The position numbers were made by a program, and so were the translations under genes. Below the pieces are notes generated by a model. It had not been told where the DNA came from. It saw nothing but the letters and a program-made list of their open reading frames with translations, and ran no database searches. DNA of 64,000 nt, from assembly GCF_003605435.1 (NCBI RefSeq), contig NZ_QXQB01000003.1, forward strand, positions 558,001 through 622,000, in the 5' to 3' direction. This DNA comes from Paenibacillus pinisoli. GTDB taxonomy: Bacteria > Bacillota > Bacilli > Paenibacillales > Paenibacillaceae. Of the stretch, positions 36,021-45,234 are shown one piece after another; the stretch's first letter is position 1, and each line of letters opens with the position of its first letter.

Positions 36021-36584
36021 TCAAATTCTCAGCGACCCGCGAAAGCCCCTTGCAGCATAATAAGACTCTGCCCCGTTGTGGTACACAAAGACAGTGTCAT
36101 AGCGGCGGTCGCAAAAGAGGGCCCCGCCGAGCTTTCTAATAGGAGCAGGTGTAATCACCCAGCTCGAGGATTTGGCATCAAAATTCCCAAGCTCCTGCAG
36201 CGACCGGTATTGCGCTTCCGTTAACAGCTCAATGCCCATCTCGGAAGCCATTCCCACCGCACTATTGGCTGGCTTATGCTCCTTCCTCGACTCCAGCGCC
36301 GCCTGGTCGTAGCACAGGCTTCTACGGCCTTTCGGGCTTTCCGCCGAACAATCATAGAAGAAATATTCACCTGTTTTATTCTCATAATGAACGACATCCG
36401 GCTCGCCGCCCGTTCTCTCCATCTCATTAAGCGACCACAGCTTTCCGGCGTTTGCCTCAAGCTTCGCTTGTACACTCGCCCATTCCATACCCTCATGACG
36501 GTTCATGTTTTTCTCAAACCGGGCTTTCAATGCTTTGAATAAGGCTTCGCGTTGTTCTGCTGTAATTTCATTTTTACTCGCCAT
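36021..36584 (-). CDS. DUF4256 family protein
   Basis: 187 residues, cytoplasmic. Typical DUF4256 sequence: LFKALKARFEKNMNRHEGMEW, FFYDCSAESPKGRRSLCYD, RSLQELGNFDAKSSSW and LGGALFCDRRYDTVFVYHNG. Function unknown. ATG at 36584 is preceded by AAGGGAG with a 7-8 nt gap; the longer upstream frame has no support. Divergent from the CatB-like gene. Confidence 0.82.
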   Translation of the reverse strand: MASKNEITAEQREALFKALKARFEKNMNRHEGMEWASVQAKLEANAGKLWSLNEMERTGGEPDVVHYENKTGEYFFYDCSAESPKGRRSLCYDQAALESRKEHKPANSAVGMASEMGIELLTEAQYRSLQELGNFDAKSSSWVITPAPIRKLGGALFCDRRYDTVFVYHNGAESYYAARGFRGSLRI

Positions 36585-36755
36585 GGTAATGACTCCCTTC
36601 GAATTGACCTGCAAAAGATTCGTTGTTACAATGTCCCCATCAACAGGAAAAGGATGAGGACGATGATACGTCGTTTGAAACGGTTTAAGAATGTTGCCAT
36701 TGTACATGGCTTCTAAGTAAAAAGAAATTCATTTACTTGGAAGCGAGGAATCGAC

Positions 36756-37457
36756 ATGACACAGCATCGGTTTAACCATTGGTCGGAAATCAAATATTTG
36801 AAGGATATCGTCACCAATCCAATGATTGAAGTAGGGGAATACTCCTATTACTCCGGGTATTATGATCAGCATGATTTTGAAGATGGATGCGTCAGATACC
36901 TGTGGGGCGACGAAAAATCAAGAAAGTTGTTTAATCCCGCCGAAGACTACGGCTGGGTTTTAGATAAATTAATTATAGGAAATTATGTATGTATTGCAAG
37001 CGGCGTCGTTATCCTAATGGGTGGAAATCACAATCATCGTTCGGATTGGATTACCGTATATCCGTTTGTGGAGCAGATTGCTGCCTCTTATGAGCCCAAA
37101 GGGGATACCATCATTGAAAGCGATGCCTGGATTGGCATGAACGCCATGATTATGCCCGGCGTGAGAATTGGCGAGGGAGCCATTGTGGCAGCGGGATCAG
37201 TGGTAATTAAAGATGTCCCGCCCTATACGATCGTAGGCGGCAATCCTGCCAAGGAGATCAAGAAACGCTTCACAGATCAAGAAATCGAATGGTTAATGGA
37301 GATGCGCTGGTACGACTGGGACCGCAAGGATATTGAACGGGCCGGCCACATCTTATCAAGCTCTTCTATCCATCGGTTGTATGATTTCTATCAAAGGGAA
37401 ATAAGACCGTGCCCAACTAACGGAAACGATAATGAATTGGATTTAACCAGAACTTAA
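36756..37457 (+). CDS. CatB-like xenobiotic O-acetyltransferase (left-handed beta-helix)
   Basis: 233 residues. Hexapeptide repeats (IIGNYVCIASGVVILMGGN, IESDAWIGMNAMIMPGVRIG, GAIVAAGSVVIKDVPPYTIV) form the left-handed beta-helix; the catalytic His lies in GGNHNHRSDW, and GGNPAKEIKKRF closes the domain. This is the CatB/Vat family that acetylates chloramphenicol or streptogramins; close relatives also acetylate sugars. Drug resistance is therefore possible but unproven. It ends at a clean terminator. Confidence 0.85.
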   Translation: MTQHRFNHWSEIKYLKDIVTNPMIEVGEYSYYSGYYDQHDFEDGCVRYLWGDEKSRKLFNPAEDYGWVLDKLIIGNYVCIASGVVILMGGNHNHRSDWITVYPFVEQIAASYEPKGDTIIESDAWIGMNAMIMPGVRIGEGAIVAAGSVVIKDVPPYTIVGGNPAKEIKKRFTDQEIEWLMEMRWYDWDRKDIERAGHILSSSSIHRLYDFYQREIRPCPTNGNDNELDLTRT

Positions 37458-37470
37458 TATGGCGTATTAA

Positions 37471-37513
37471 AAGCCGCTCTTGTGCTGTTCGGAGGAACAG
37501 CAAGAGCGGCTTT
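37471..37513. terminator. Bidirectional terminator
   Basis: Arms gccgctcttg (37473-37482) and caagagcggc (37501-37510), with an inner ctgttc/gaacag stem, then TTT. It separates the CatB-like gene (+) from the LacI-PfkB gene (-). Confidence 0.8.
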
Positions 37514-37532
37514 CTCGTCACCCATACAACAT

Positions 37533-39458
37533 CTAGGCTAGGCTGCCGTCTCCAGTTTCTAGATGTGAGACCAATAACTTGGGATCCTTCTTCGCAATAT
37601 AGCTCTCTAGAGTAACCCGATCAGCCAATGAATTGATGACTCCATCGCGGGAAACTGAAAAACCAGCGGCATAGGTAGCGATTTGAATCGCATCCTCCAA
37701 AGAGCAGCCTCTTAGCAGATAGGATGCTAACGCACTAATGAATGCGTCACTTGCACCCGTGCTATCGACAGCCGAAAACTCCGATGCAGGAAAATATCTT
37801 TCAACATTTGTTGTCTTTAAATAACATCCTTTTTTCCCTAATGTTACAATGACATTTTTAACCCCTTTAGATAGAAGAAAATCCGCTTTTTGTTCTATAG
37901 AATCGAATTGCGGGCACAACTCCAAGAGCTCGTCTTCATTCGGAATCAAATAATCGATTTTTTTCAAGATCGTATCTGGAATGATCTTTGAAGCTGAAGG
38001 TTTGAGAATGATGGATAATCCCTCATTTTTTGCAATGGAGCAGGCCTTTTCAACAGTCTTGAACGGGATTTCGGTTTGAATCAAACAAAATTCAGCATCG
38101 GAAAATAATCCTGTCTGTTGTTCTATTTTTATGGGTGAAAGATCCGCATTTGCTCCTGGAAGGACGGATATCATAGAATCTCCGCTCGATTCGACAAAAA
38201 TGTATGCCTGGCCTGTTTCAGTATCACTTGAACGTGTGATTCCGATCGTACTGACACCATTTTTCTCTAACTCTTGGAAGATGCTATTGGATTCCATATC
38301 TGAGCCTAAGCATCCAATCAGCCTGACCCGGTGTCCAAGCTTTGCCGTTCCTACTGCTTGGTTGAACCCTTTTCCACCAGGAAGTTTTGTAAAGCTGGAT
38401 ATAAAATTCGTTGCACCATTGTGAGGCAGTTGAGGAGAGTAGAGAAAAGTATCCATATTTATACTTCCAACAACTAGGATTTTCGGTTTCCCGCCCTCAT
38501 CTGGCAAACCTAAAGTGTTGGTGTTGTCCAATACCATTTTTTCCTCATAAGGTTTTATGGCATCAGCTCCAGCTATTGTGTTGATCAGCACATTGCAAAT
38601 ATAGGCGCCAAAATTAGAATTATTGATGGTTACGGTCGATATCGTCTTTTGATCCGCAACTAAAGAGTAGTCATAGTCATTTTGTATGGAAAGCAAGGAG
38701 TAATCCTTTGGCGATTTCAAACCGCTCTGGATAGCTAAATTATAGAGCTCAATGGACTTATATAAATGCGAGGAAATAAATCCTGAAATTTGTCCTCCAA
38801 TGATAAAGTCATTAATGGTTTCATCAAGCGATGAAAGCACCATAGATTCATGGAATTTGAGATTACTGTCAAAAAGCGCATGCTTATATCCCTCTATAAA
38901 AGCATTCTTTCTGTGCCCTTCCCCAACTATACATGCAATCTTCCTATGTTTCTTTTCAATCAACTGTTTGGTAAGGAAGTACGCTGCCAGCTTATAAGGC
39001 AATTCCAAAGAATTAGCTTCTCCACCCCCTCCGACTAATACAACGGGAATGTCTGAAGAATTAAAATGAATGCGATTTTTTAAGCTTTCTTCATTTACCG
39101 GTTCCCAGATAACCCCATCCACTTGCTTCGTAATGAGTGAAGTCATGTTCTTTAACTCTTGGTCCAAATCTCCGCAGCTATTTAAAATCAATGGACTATA
39201 TCCCTTGCGTTGGGCTTCGTTGATAATTCCGTTTAGCATCGAGTCCGTCGAAACGGTTGAATTTATCAAAACCCCTATTATTCCAGTAGAAGTCGCTTTG
39301 TTAATACTAGAGGAATAAGGAGTGTAGTTGTATTCATGGACGATCTTTAATACTCGTTCACGAGTATCTTTACTAATGCTGTGATCTTTTTTATTCACAA
39401 TTTTGGAAACGGTAGAAACCGAAACTCCCGCCAATTTGGCGATATCTTTGATGTTCAT
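37533..39458 (-). CDS. LacI-type regulator fused to a PfkB/ribokinase domain
   Basis: 641 residues. Residues 1-55 are a LacI helix-turn-helix (IKDIAKLAGVSVSTVSKIVN); about 58-318 a periplasmic-binding-protein-like sensor; about 325-625 a ribokinase-family domain with GSINMD (331-336), GGKGFNQA (361-368) and the catalytic loop STGASDAF (Asp571). Canonical kinases have GAGD; here it is GASD, so the anion-hole Gly is Ser although the base Asp remains. The kinase part may sense or phosphorylate the inducer sugar. It is divergent from the nucleoside/ECF operon, and a LacI-type operator sits at that operon's predicted start. ATG follows GAGAAGG. Confidence 0.9.
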   Translation of the reverse strand: MNIKDIAKLAGVSVSTVSKIVNKKDHSISKDTRERVLKIVHEYNYTPYSSSINKATSTGIIGVLINSTVSTDSMLNGIINEAQRKGYSPLILNSCGDLDQELKNMTSLITKQVDGVIWEPVNEESLKNRIHFNSSDIPVVLVGGGGEANSLELPYKLAAYFLTKQLIEKKHRKIACIVGEGHRKNAFIEGYKHALFDSNLKFHESMVLSSLDETINDFIIGGQISGFISSHLYKSIELYNLAIQSGLKSPKDYSLLSIQNDYDYSLVADQKTISTVTINNSNFGAYICNVLINTIAGADAIKPYEEKMVLDNTNTLGLPDEGGKPKILVVGSINMDTFLYSPQLPHNGATNFISSFTKLPGGKGFNQAVGTAKLGHRVRLIGCLGSDMESNSIFQELEKNGVSTIGITRSSDTETGQAYIFVESSGDSMISVLPGANADLSPIKIEQQTGLFSDAEFCLIQTEIPFKTVEKACSIAKNEGLSIILKPSASKIIPDTILKKIDYLIPNEDELLELCPQFDSIEQKADFLLSKGVKNVIVTLGKKGCYLKTTNVERYFPASEFSAVDSTGASDAFISALASYLLRGCSLEDAIQIATYAAGFSVSRDGVINSLADRVTLESYIAKKDPKLLVSHLETGDGSLA

Positions 39459-39572
39459 AGCCTTCTCCCCTCTTCGTATTTTTGAAATCCGGCAAGCATC
39501 TGCATCAAGATTTTAGCTTGTCCTTTTCATTCTACAATAAATTAGAACGGATAGATTGGATAAATAATCTAG

Positions 39573-39601
39573 TTGACATTTCAATTTATCGATGATAGTC
39601 T
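39573..39601 (+). promoter_or_regulatory. Predicted promoter of the nucleoside operon
   Basis: TTGACA (39573-39578), perfect -35, then a 17-bp spacer and TAGTCT (39596-39601), a weak -10. Transcription would begin near 39608, just before the LacI-type operator. Confidence 0.5.
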
Positions 39602-39610
39602 CTGGTTACA

Positions 39611-39624
39611 GGAAAGCGTTTTCC
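39611..39624. promoter_or_regulatory. LacI/CcpA-type operator
   Basis: GGAAAGCGTTTTCC has the central CG and near-symmetric arms of LacI-family operators and resembles a cre box except for the outer bases. It lies at about +4 to +17 of the predicted transcript, where a repressor would block initiation. The divergent LacI-PfkB protein is the natural candidate binder. Confidence 0.5.
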
Positions 39625-39675
39625 GAAAGCGATTTCTTAAATGATTATATTACATTTTTTAAGAGAAGGGCTACT

Positions 39676-40308
39676 ATGAGACAATCTTTTTTTCGAAGGT
39701 TTCTTCAGACTCAATTTTCCACAAAAGCGCTGGTTTTGATACCAATCGCTGTAGGGATAAATTTAATCGGAGGCACCTTATCCTCAACCTTAAAGCTGCC
39801 GCTTTTTCTGGATATGATCGGAACGGTCTTGATTGCATGTCTTGCAGGCCCTTGGGTCGCCGCACTTTGTGGATTGGCAACCAATTTATTCTTATCCATC
39901 GTCACAAATCCAGTTTTTCTTCCATTTGCAATTGTAAGCGTTTTATGCGGATTGGTAACGGGCTACATGGTCAAAGCCGGCCTCTTTAAGAATGGGTTTG
40001 GTGTCGTGATCACTTGGTTGGCCTGTACTTTAACTAATGCAATAAGCGCAGCTTTGATTACGATTTTTGTTTATGGCGGCGCTACAGGGATTAATAGCAG
40101 CTCCCTCTTTACAGCAGCCTTGATCGCAACTACAAAAGAAATCATGCTTTCGGTATTTTCAACTTCGATACTCGAAAATCTCATCGACAAAGGGATTGTA
40201 TTTCTAATCGCTTACTGGTTAGTAAAGAAAATCCCACGACGCTTTTCAAGTCAGTACGCTCCGCTGGACAAGGATTATTTACTACTTAAAAGCCGCAAAG
40301 GGTCATGA
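39676..40308 (+). CDS. ECF transporter S component (substrate-binding membrane protein)
   Basis: 210 residues with five to six transmembrane segments (LVLIPIAVGINLIGGTLSST, GTVLIACLAGPWVAALCGLA, and others), typical of ECF S proteins, which bind the substrate inside the membrane. It is first in an operon with its own T and two A components, so this is a dedicated (group I) system. Downstream hydrolase and ribokinase suggest a ribonucleoside substrate; that is inferred from context. Start ATG 39676 has AGAAGGG 5 nt upstream. Confidence 0.75.
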   Translation: MRQSFFRRFLQTQFSTKALVLIPIAVGINLIGGTLSSTLKLPLFLDMIGTVLIACLAGPWVAALCGLATNLFLSIVTNPVFLPFAIVSVLCGLVTGYMVKAGLFKNGFGVVITWLACTLTNAISAALITIFVYGGATGINSSSLFTAALIATTKEIMLSVFSTSILENLIDKGIVFLIAYWLVKKIPRRFSSQYAPLDKDYLLLKSRKGS

Positions 40309-40321
40309 AGGTGATGGAACA

Positions 40322-41086
40322 ATGGAAACGATCGACAACTCTATAGCTGTTCTAGTTAGAAATATAAATCCGATCACGAAGCTGCTTATCGTATTTTGTT
40401 TAGGAATTGGCTGTCTCATTTATCCGCTGCCCTTTGTTGGATACGGAATATTATGCTTGCTTGTCATACTGGGTATTTTGATCGGGCAAGGAAAACAGGT
40501 ATTAAAGCTGATTGCTGGTTTTGGCATTCCGGTAACGCTAATGCTGCTTTTTATCCAAGGCTTATATAGTCCTAAAAATATAACCATGATTGCCGACTTC
40601 GGTTTTGCACAAATGGGACTAGAGGGCACGATGTACGCATTAAAGATTTCATCAACGCTTTTAATATTTTTAGCCGCATTCTATCTAATGCTGCAAACAA
40701 CCAAAAATTCAGAGACTGTAGCCGCCTTAACACAGTCGGGGCTGAATACGAAAATTGGATATTTAATTTTGGCAAGCCTTAATGTAGTTCCTCAAATGCA
40801 GAGAAAAGTCAAAGTTATTCAAGAAGCGCAAGAATCACGCGGGGTTGAAATCTCAGGCTCATTCATACAACGGGCGAAAGCATTTTTGCCGCTTATCGGG
40901 CCGGTTGTTCTCTCCTCTCTGACAGACGCTCAGGAAAGAGGAATGACACTCGAGATCCGGGGTTTTGGAATCAATGGAGACAAACCGACGAGCTATATAA
41001 AGGTTGAAACTACAAGCTTGGACATTGTCCTGAGAATAATTGCAATTTGTTTCTTAATCTCGAGTTTGATCCCAAGACTCCTCTGA
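40322..41086 (+). CDS. ECF transporter T component (CbiQ/EcfT family)
   Basis: 254 residues. About five membrane segments and the coupling-helix motifs of EcfT: QEAQESRGVEISGS and a later ERGMTLEIRGFGI, which contact the two ATPases. It lies 13 nt after the S gene and is followed by both A genes. Confidence 0.87.
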   Translation: METIDNSIAVLVRNINPITKLLIVFCLGIGCLIYPLPFVGYGILCLLVILGILIGQGKQVLKLIAGFGIPVTLMLLFIQGLYSPKNITMIADFGFAQMGLEGTMYALKISSTLLIFLAAFYLMLQTTKNSETVAALTQSGLNTKIGYLILASLNVVPQMQRKVKVIQEAQESRGVEISGSFIQRAKAFLPLIGPVVLSSLTDAQERGMTLEIRGFGINGDKPTSYIKVETTSLDIVLRIIAICFLISSLIPRLL

Positions 41087-41116
41087 ACAATTGGAAAAAG
41101 AGAGGAAGTGAAAAGG

Positions 41117-41995
41117 TTGACGAGCACATTAATACAAGTCAGTCATTTCTCTTATCGTTACAACCAAGAATCAGAAGTTGCTTTAAAGAATGTCCATTTG
41201 GAAGTTGCAGCAGGTGAATTTGTTGCCATGATTGGCGCGAATGGTTCAGGAAAATCCACCTTATGCAATGCCTTAGTCGGGCTGATTCCTAATTATTTTG
41301 TTGGATATAGTGAAGGGAGGATAACAGTAGATGGCAAAGATACGGCTTCCGTGAGTGTCGGTGAACTTTCGCAAACGATTGGGCTTGTATTTCAGAACCC
41401 GTTTAATCAGCTGTCTTATACGGCAGATACTGTTGCTGAAGAATTAGCATACGGGCTTGGCAATCGCGGGGTCCCCAGGGACGAGATGTTCAGCAAGATA
41501 AAGAAAATAGCCGAGCTGATGCAGATCGATGAATTATTGGATAAAAACCCCCTTGAGCTGTCCGGAGGCCAGGTTCAAAGAGTCGCATTGGCATCAGCCA
41601 TTATTCTGGAACCAAAAATTCTCGTCTTGGATGAGTGTACAACACAGTTGGACCCTATAGGCAGTGAGCAAATCATGGATATTATTAAAAAGTTAAATGA
41701 AAGCGGTATCACTATTGTAATGGTAGATCATGACATGGAAAGGGTTGCTGAGCTGGCAGATAAAGTATACGTCTTGCAGCATGGCTCGATTGTTCTGGGA
41801 GGCACGCCAGAGGAAGTATTTTGTTCACCTCAGCTAGCAGAGTTCTCAGTAAGCCCGCCTGATTATTATGAGATAACCAAGAACGTTATCCAACCTGGCT
41901 ATAGGGAAAAAGATTTTGCCTTAACAGAAAGCCAAGCGATTGCATTATTACAGGAGGTTCTCTATGAAGATAGAAATCAAGAACCTCAAGCATAA
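41117..41995 (+). CDS. ECF transporter ATPase A (canonical motifs)
   Basis: About 292 residues. Walker A GANGSGKST, Q-loop LVFQNPFNQL, intact signature ELSGGQVQRVALA, Walker B ILVLDECTTQLD and H-loop VMVDHD. A Cys replaces the usual Pro of the DEP motif. I start at TTG 41117 with GGAAG 8 nt upstream; GTG 41108 is in frame but has its site too close. It overlaps the next gene by 32 nt. Confidence 0.87.
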   Translation: MTSTLIQVSHFSYRYNQESEVALKNVHLEVAAGEFVAMIGANGSGKSTLCNALVGLIPNYFVGYSEGRITVDGKDTASVSVGELSQTIGLVFQNPFNQLSYTADTVAEELAYGLGNRGVPRDEMFSKIKKIAELMQIDELLDKNPLELSGGQVQRVALASAIILEPKILVLDECTTQLDPIGSEQIMDIIKKLNESGITIVMVDHDMERVAELADKVYVLQHGSIVLGGTPEEVFCSPQLAEFSVSPPDYYEITKNVIQPGYREKDFALTESQAIALLQEVLYEDRNQEPQA

Positions 41996-42776
41996 ATATC
42001 CTTCTGGAGGTGAGGCCCTCAGAGGAATAAATACTGCTTTTGAGGGAAGTGACCCTATAGCCATAATCGGCCAAAATGGAGCCGGCAAAACGACTTTTGC
42101 CAAGCATCTCAACGGTTTATTGCGGCCTACCGAGGGGCAAATCCTGATAGATGGCGAGAGCATCCATGAACACACGACTGCCTATTGGTCAAAGTATATC
42201 GGCTATGTGTTTCAAAATCCCGATAATCAGCTTTTTCTAGAAACGGTAAGAAAAGAATTTGAATTTGGACCTAAGCAGCTAGGCGTGCCGAGACATGAAA
42301 TTAACGACCGCATTGACTTTGTCTCAGAATTGGTTGGACTCAAGCATCGGCTTTCCACACATCCCTTTGATCTCAATGCCACTGAGAAAAAGTTTTGTAC
42401 GATTGGTTCCATACTCATGATGGACCCCAAAGTCATCATTTTGGATGAGCCCACTTGCGGCCAGGATGTTGAAGGCAATCAAAGATTAACTGAAATCATC
42501 ACCTATCTTAAGAACAATGATCGGCTTTGTATCACGATTACTCATGATATGAAATTTGTAGTTCGTAACTTCGATCAGATTGTCGTGATGGCAAAAGGCC
42601 AGATATTGATGTCTGGCAGTAAAAATCTTGTATTTTCTGATACCAAAACATTGTTAGAGAGCTACGTTACTCCGCCGCCTATCACCCGTGTAGGACAGGC
42701 GTTGGGGCTTAAAGATATCTCTTTCAGCAAAGAAGAGTTTATCGATCATTTCACAAGAAGATTACATCAGAGATGA
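41964..42776 (+). CDS. ECF transporter ATPase A' with degenerate signature motif
   Basis: 270 residues. Walker A GQNGAGKTT, Q-loop YVFQNPDNQLFLETV, Walker B VIILDEPTCGQD and H-loop ITHD are present. Where LSGGQ is expected the protein reads DLNATEKKFCTIG, so one of the two composite ATP sites of the AA' pair is probably non-canonical. ATG 41964 has AGGAGG 6-7 nt upstream. Stop overlaps the next gene by four bases (ATGA). Confidence 0.85.
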   Translation: MKIEIKNLKHKYPSGGEALRGINTAFEGSDPIAIIGQNGAGKTTFAKHLNGLLRPTEGQILIDGESIHEHTTAYWSKYIGYVFQNPDNQLFLETVRKEFEFGPKQLGVPRHEINDRIDFVSELVGLKHRLSTHPFDLNATEKKFCTIGSILMMDPKVIILDEPTCGQDVEGNQRLTEIITYLKNNDRLCITITHDMKFVVRNFDQIVVMAKGQILMSGSKNLVFSDTKTLLESYVTPPPITRVGQALGLKDISFSKEEFIDHFTRRLHQR

Positions 42777-44224
42777 AGGCGAGGACAAATGAAATGGAGA
42801 AAGTAATTGGTGTTCCTGTACCCAAGGAAGGGACAGAAGAATTCGAGCGAATGAATAAAATGGCCAAGAGGGCCATTCCGCTGGTTTTATTGATTTTTAC
42901 ATTAGGTATTTTGGAACAACAAGCGTTTGGCATGATTTTTGTTAATATTGGCGAACAGCTAGGCGTACCCAACTTATCTTCGTTAATTACTTCAATTCCC
43001 GGTATTGTATTGGGCATCGTATGTGTTATTTATGGTGCATTAGGTGATTTTGTTTCACTGAAGAAAATGACCCTTTTGGGCATAATTCTTTTTGTTGCAG
43101 GTTCAGCGATTGGGTTTATTTTTGGGCCAAGCAGCATTTGGGCAGTCGTTATTGCTCGCGTATTGCAGTCTGCAGGCGGTCAGGTGGCAGGCTCCGTATT
43201 CCTGGTACTTGTCTCTAAATATATTAAAAAAGTAAATCGCGTAATTTACTACGGTATTTTCGTTGCTGTTTTCCGCTTTTCTGCTGCACTAGGCGTAGTA
43301 GCTGCCGGATATATCACCAACATCGACTGGCGCTGGCTTTTTGCAGTACCTTTGATTGCTATACTGTTCATCCCTTCTTTATTAAAAAATCTGCCGAACG
43401 AACGCGCTAAGGGCGCAAATATCGATTGGGCCGGATTTACACTTATTGGCGCTTTCGCCGCCGCAATGACCATGTTCTTTACAGATATGAATCTGTTCTG
43501 GGCTATCTCCTCGGTCGTTACTTTGATATTGTTCCTTGTCTACATCAACAAAGCTAAGAATCCATTTATTACGCCTAAGTTCTTGAAGAACCCGGCTTTT
43601 GTCGCAACGATGACGGTTATCTTCATTGGTTACTTTTTCAGCTATACCCTCAATGCGGGTGTGAATGCTATCGGATTGAACGTATTTGGCATTGACTCCG
43701 CTCAAGTTTCCTTGCTCTTAGTTTGGTCCATTCTTCTGGCGGCTGTACTGGGATTCGTGTCTGGTCCAGTTGTGAAGAGGATTGGCCGCTCCGCTTCCAT
43801 CATTATGGCTTTAACATTCATGGGGCTTGGATTGCTTGCAGTTGCGTTCCTCATTCCTTACGGCAAGGTTCTGGCTTTGGCTGTAGCGCCATGCATTTAT
43901 TACTTTGGCACCTCCTTCCTCTATTCGCCAATCGTGGATACCGCAACGCTAACCGTAACGCCCGAAGAATCAGGCCGTGTACTTGGTGTGAATGACCTGG
44001 TTCAAGCCATTACTGGCTCTGTAGGTGTAGCTGTATTTGTGGGAATGATGTCATCAGGTGTGATGAGCGGAGGAAGTATGGCTGGTACAGATGCTGGACA
44101 AGCATCCACCTATGCCAATGTGTTCATGGTTGGCGGCGGCGTTATATTCTTAGCATTGGTCATTTTCCTCTTCACCAAAAAAATGATTTATGCGCATGCT
44201 GAAAAAATCCAACAAAAAAACTGA
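42773..44224 (+). CDS. MFS transporter, 14-segment DHA2 type, in nucleoside operon
   Basis: 483 residues with a soluble N-terminal stretch and about 14 membrane segments. The DHA2-like features are the IVLGIVCVIYGALGDFVSLK region, LGVVAAGYITNIDWRWLFAV and the antiporter-like glycines. Most DHA2 proteins are drug exporters, but the position between the ECF genes and the nucleoside hydrolase, with an ATGA overlap upstream, suggests nucleoside or nucleobase movement. A start at ATG 42794 is also possible. Confidence 0.8.
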   Translation: MKARTNEMEKVIGVPVPKEGTEEFERMNKMAKRAIPLVLLIFTLGILEQQAFGMIFVNIGEQLGVPNLSSLITSIPGIVLGIVCVIYGALGDFVSLKKMTLLGIILFVAGSAIGFIFGPSSIWAVVIARVLQSAGGQVAGSVFLVLVSKYIKKVNRVIYYGIFVAVFRFSAALGVVAAGYITNIDWRWLFAVPLIAILFIPSLLKNLPNERAKGANIDWAGFTLIGAFAAAMTMFFTDMNLFWAISSVVTLILFLVYINKAKNPFITPKFLKNPAFVATMTVIFIGYFFSYTLNAGVNAIGLNVFGIDSAQVSLLLVWSILLAAVLGFVSGPVVKRIGRSASIIMALTFMGLGLLAVAFLIPYGKVLALAVAPCIYYFGTSFLYSPIVDTATLTVTPEESGRVLGVNDLVQAITGSVGVAVFVGMMSSGVMSGGSMAGTDAGQASTYANVFMVGGGVIFLALVIFLFTKKMIYAHAEKIQQKN

Positions 44225-44242
44225 TTTACGGAGGAGATAAAT

Positions 44243-45190
44243 ATGACAAAAAAAGTGATTTTGGATTGTGATCCCGGACATGACGATGCACTGGCTTTAT
44301 TGATGGCTATCGCCTCTGAAAAAATCGATTTACTTGCCGTAACTACCTCTGCGGGCAATCAAGTTCCCGAAAAAACATACGTAAACGCTAAAAGATTGTT
44401 AACCTTGGCAAAAAGCGAACATATTCCAGTAGCAAGAGGCGCTTCAAAGCCTTTGCGCCGAAATTTGATTATTGCGGATGATGTTCATGGAGAGTCAGGA
44501 ATCGATGGTGCAGAATTGCCTGAATCTGCTATTCAGGATCTTGATATCTCTGCGAATGAATTGATCGCCAAAATATTAAGAGAATCAGAGGAGAAGGTTA
44601 CGCTTATTGCGACAGGACCTTTAACCAATATCGCTATTTTCCTGTTGTCACATCCTGAGCTGAAAGAAAAAATTGAAATGATCTCATTCATGGGCGGTGC
44701 ATGCTTCGGAGGAAACATCACTCCCCATGCCGAGTTCAACATCTATGTTGATCCGGAAGCTGCAGATATTGTTGTGAAATCAGGAGTTCCTGTCGCGATG
44801 TTCGGATTGGACGTTACGTTAAAAGCTCAATTGTTTGAACATGACATCAAGGAAATTAGAGAAGTCGGAAATGATGTTGCACGAACAATGGCTGACTTAT
44901 TGGATTTCTTCAACTTAACAACAACTCGTCCATTCTGGGCAGATGAGGATCATGTTGAAGGCATTCATATGCACGACCCTTGTGCCGTTGCGTATATCAT
45001 TGATCCCGATATGTTCACTGTCTATCCGATGAATGTACAAGTGGAGACGAGTGAATCACTGGCACTGGGCAGCACAGTTGTTGATTATGACAATGTGTAT
45101 AAAAAAGAGAAAAATGTCTTGGTGGCGTTTAATCTTGATTTAGCTAAATTCAAAAAATTGACTATGGATACGATTAAGTATTTTTCCTAA
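44243..45190 (+). CDS. Ribonucleoside hydrolase, inosine-uridine-preferring family
   Basis: 315 residues, usual for the family. It cleaves the N-glycosidic bond of ribonucleosides to free base and ribose. The Ca2+-binding motif DCDPGHDDALAL (8-19) is intact, as are ATGPLTNIAIFL, ISFMGGACFGGN, FNIYVDPEAADIV and the C-terminal HMHDPCAVAY with His-Asp. Cytoplasmic. Ribosome site GGAGGAG. Product ribose is the substrate of the next gene. Base preference cannot be read here. Confidence 0.92.
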   Translation: MTKKVILDCDPGHDDALALLMAIASEKIDLLAVTTSAGNQVPEKTYVNAKRLLTLAKSEHIPVARGASKPLRRNLIIADDVHGESGIDGAELPESAIQDLDISANELIAKILRESEEKVTLIATGPLTNIAIFLLSHPELKEKIEMISFMGGACFGGNITPHAEFNIYVDPEAADIVVKSGVPVAMFGLDVTLKAQLFEHDIKEIREVGNDVARTMADLLDFFNLTTTRPFWADEDHVEGIHMHDPCAVAYIIDPDMFTVYPMNVQVETSESLALGSTVVDYDNVYKKEKNVLVAFNLDLAKFKKLTMDTIKYFS

Positions 45191-45234
45191 AACAAAATCT
45201 GTTAAAGGGCGGTATTAAGTGGAGACGAGAAGAT

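Noticed and set aside
39459-39675. Riboswitch before the ECF operon
   Set aside because: ECF genes are often behind riboswitches, but no conserved vitamin or purine aptamer core is visible; a promoter and LacI-type operator explain the region.
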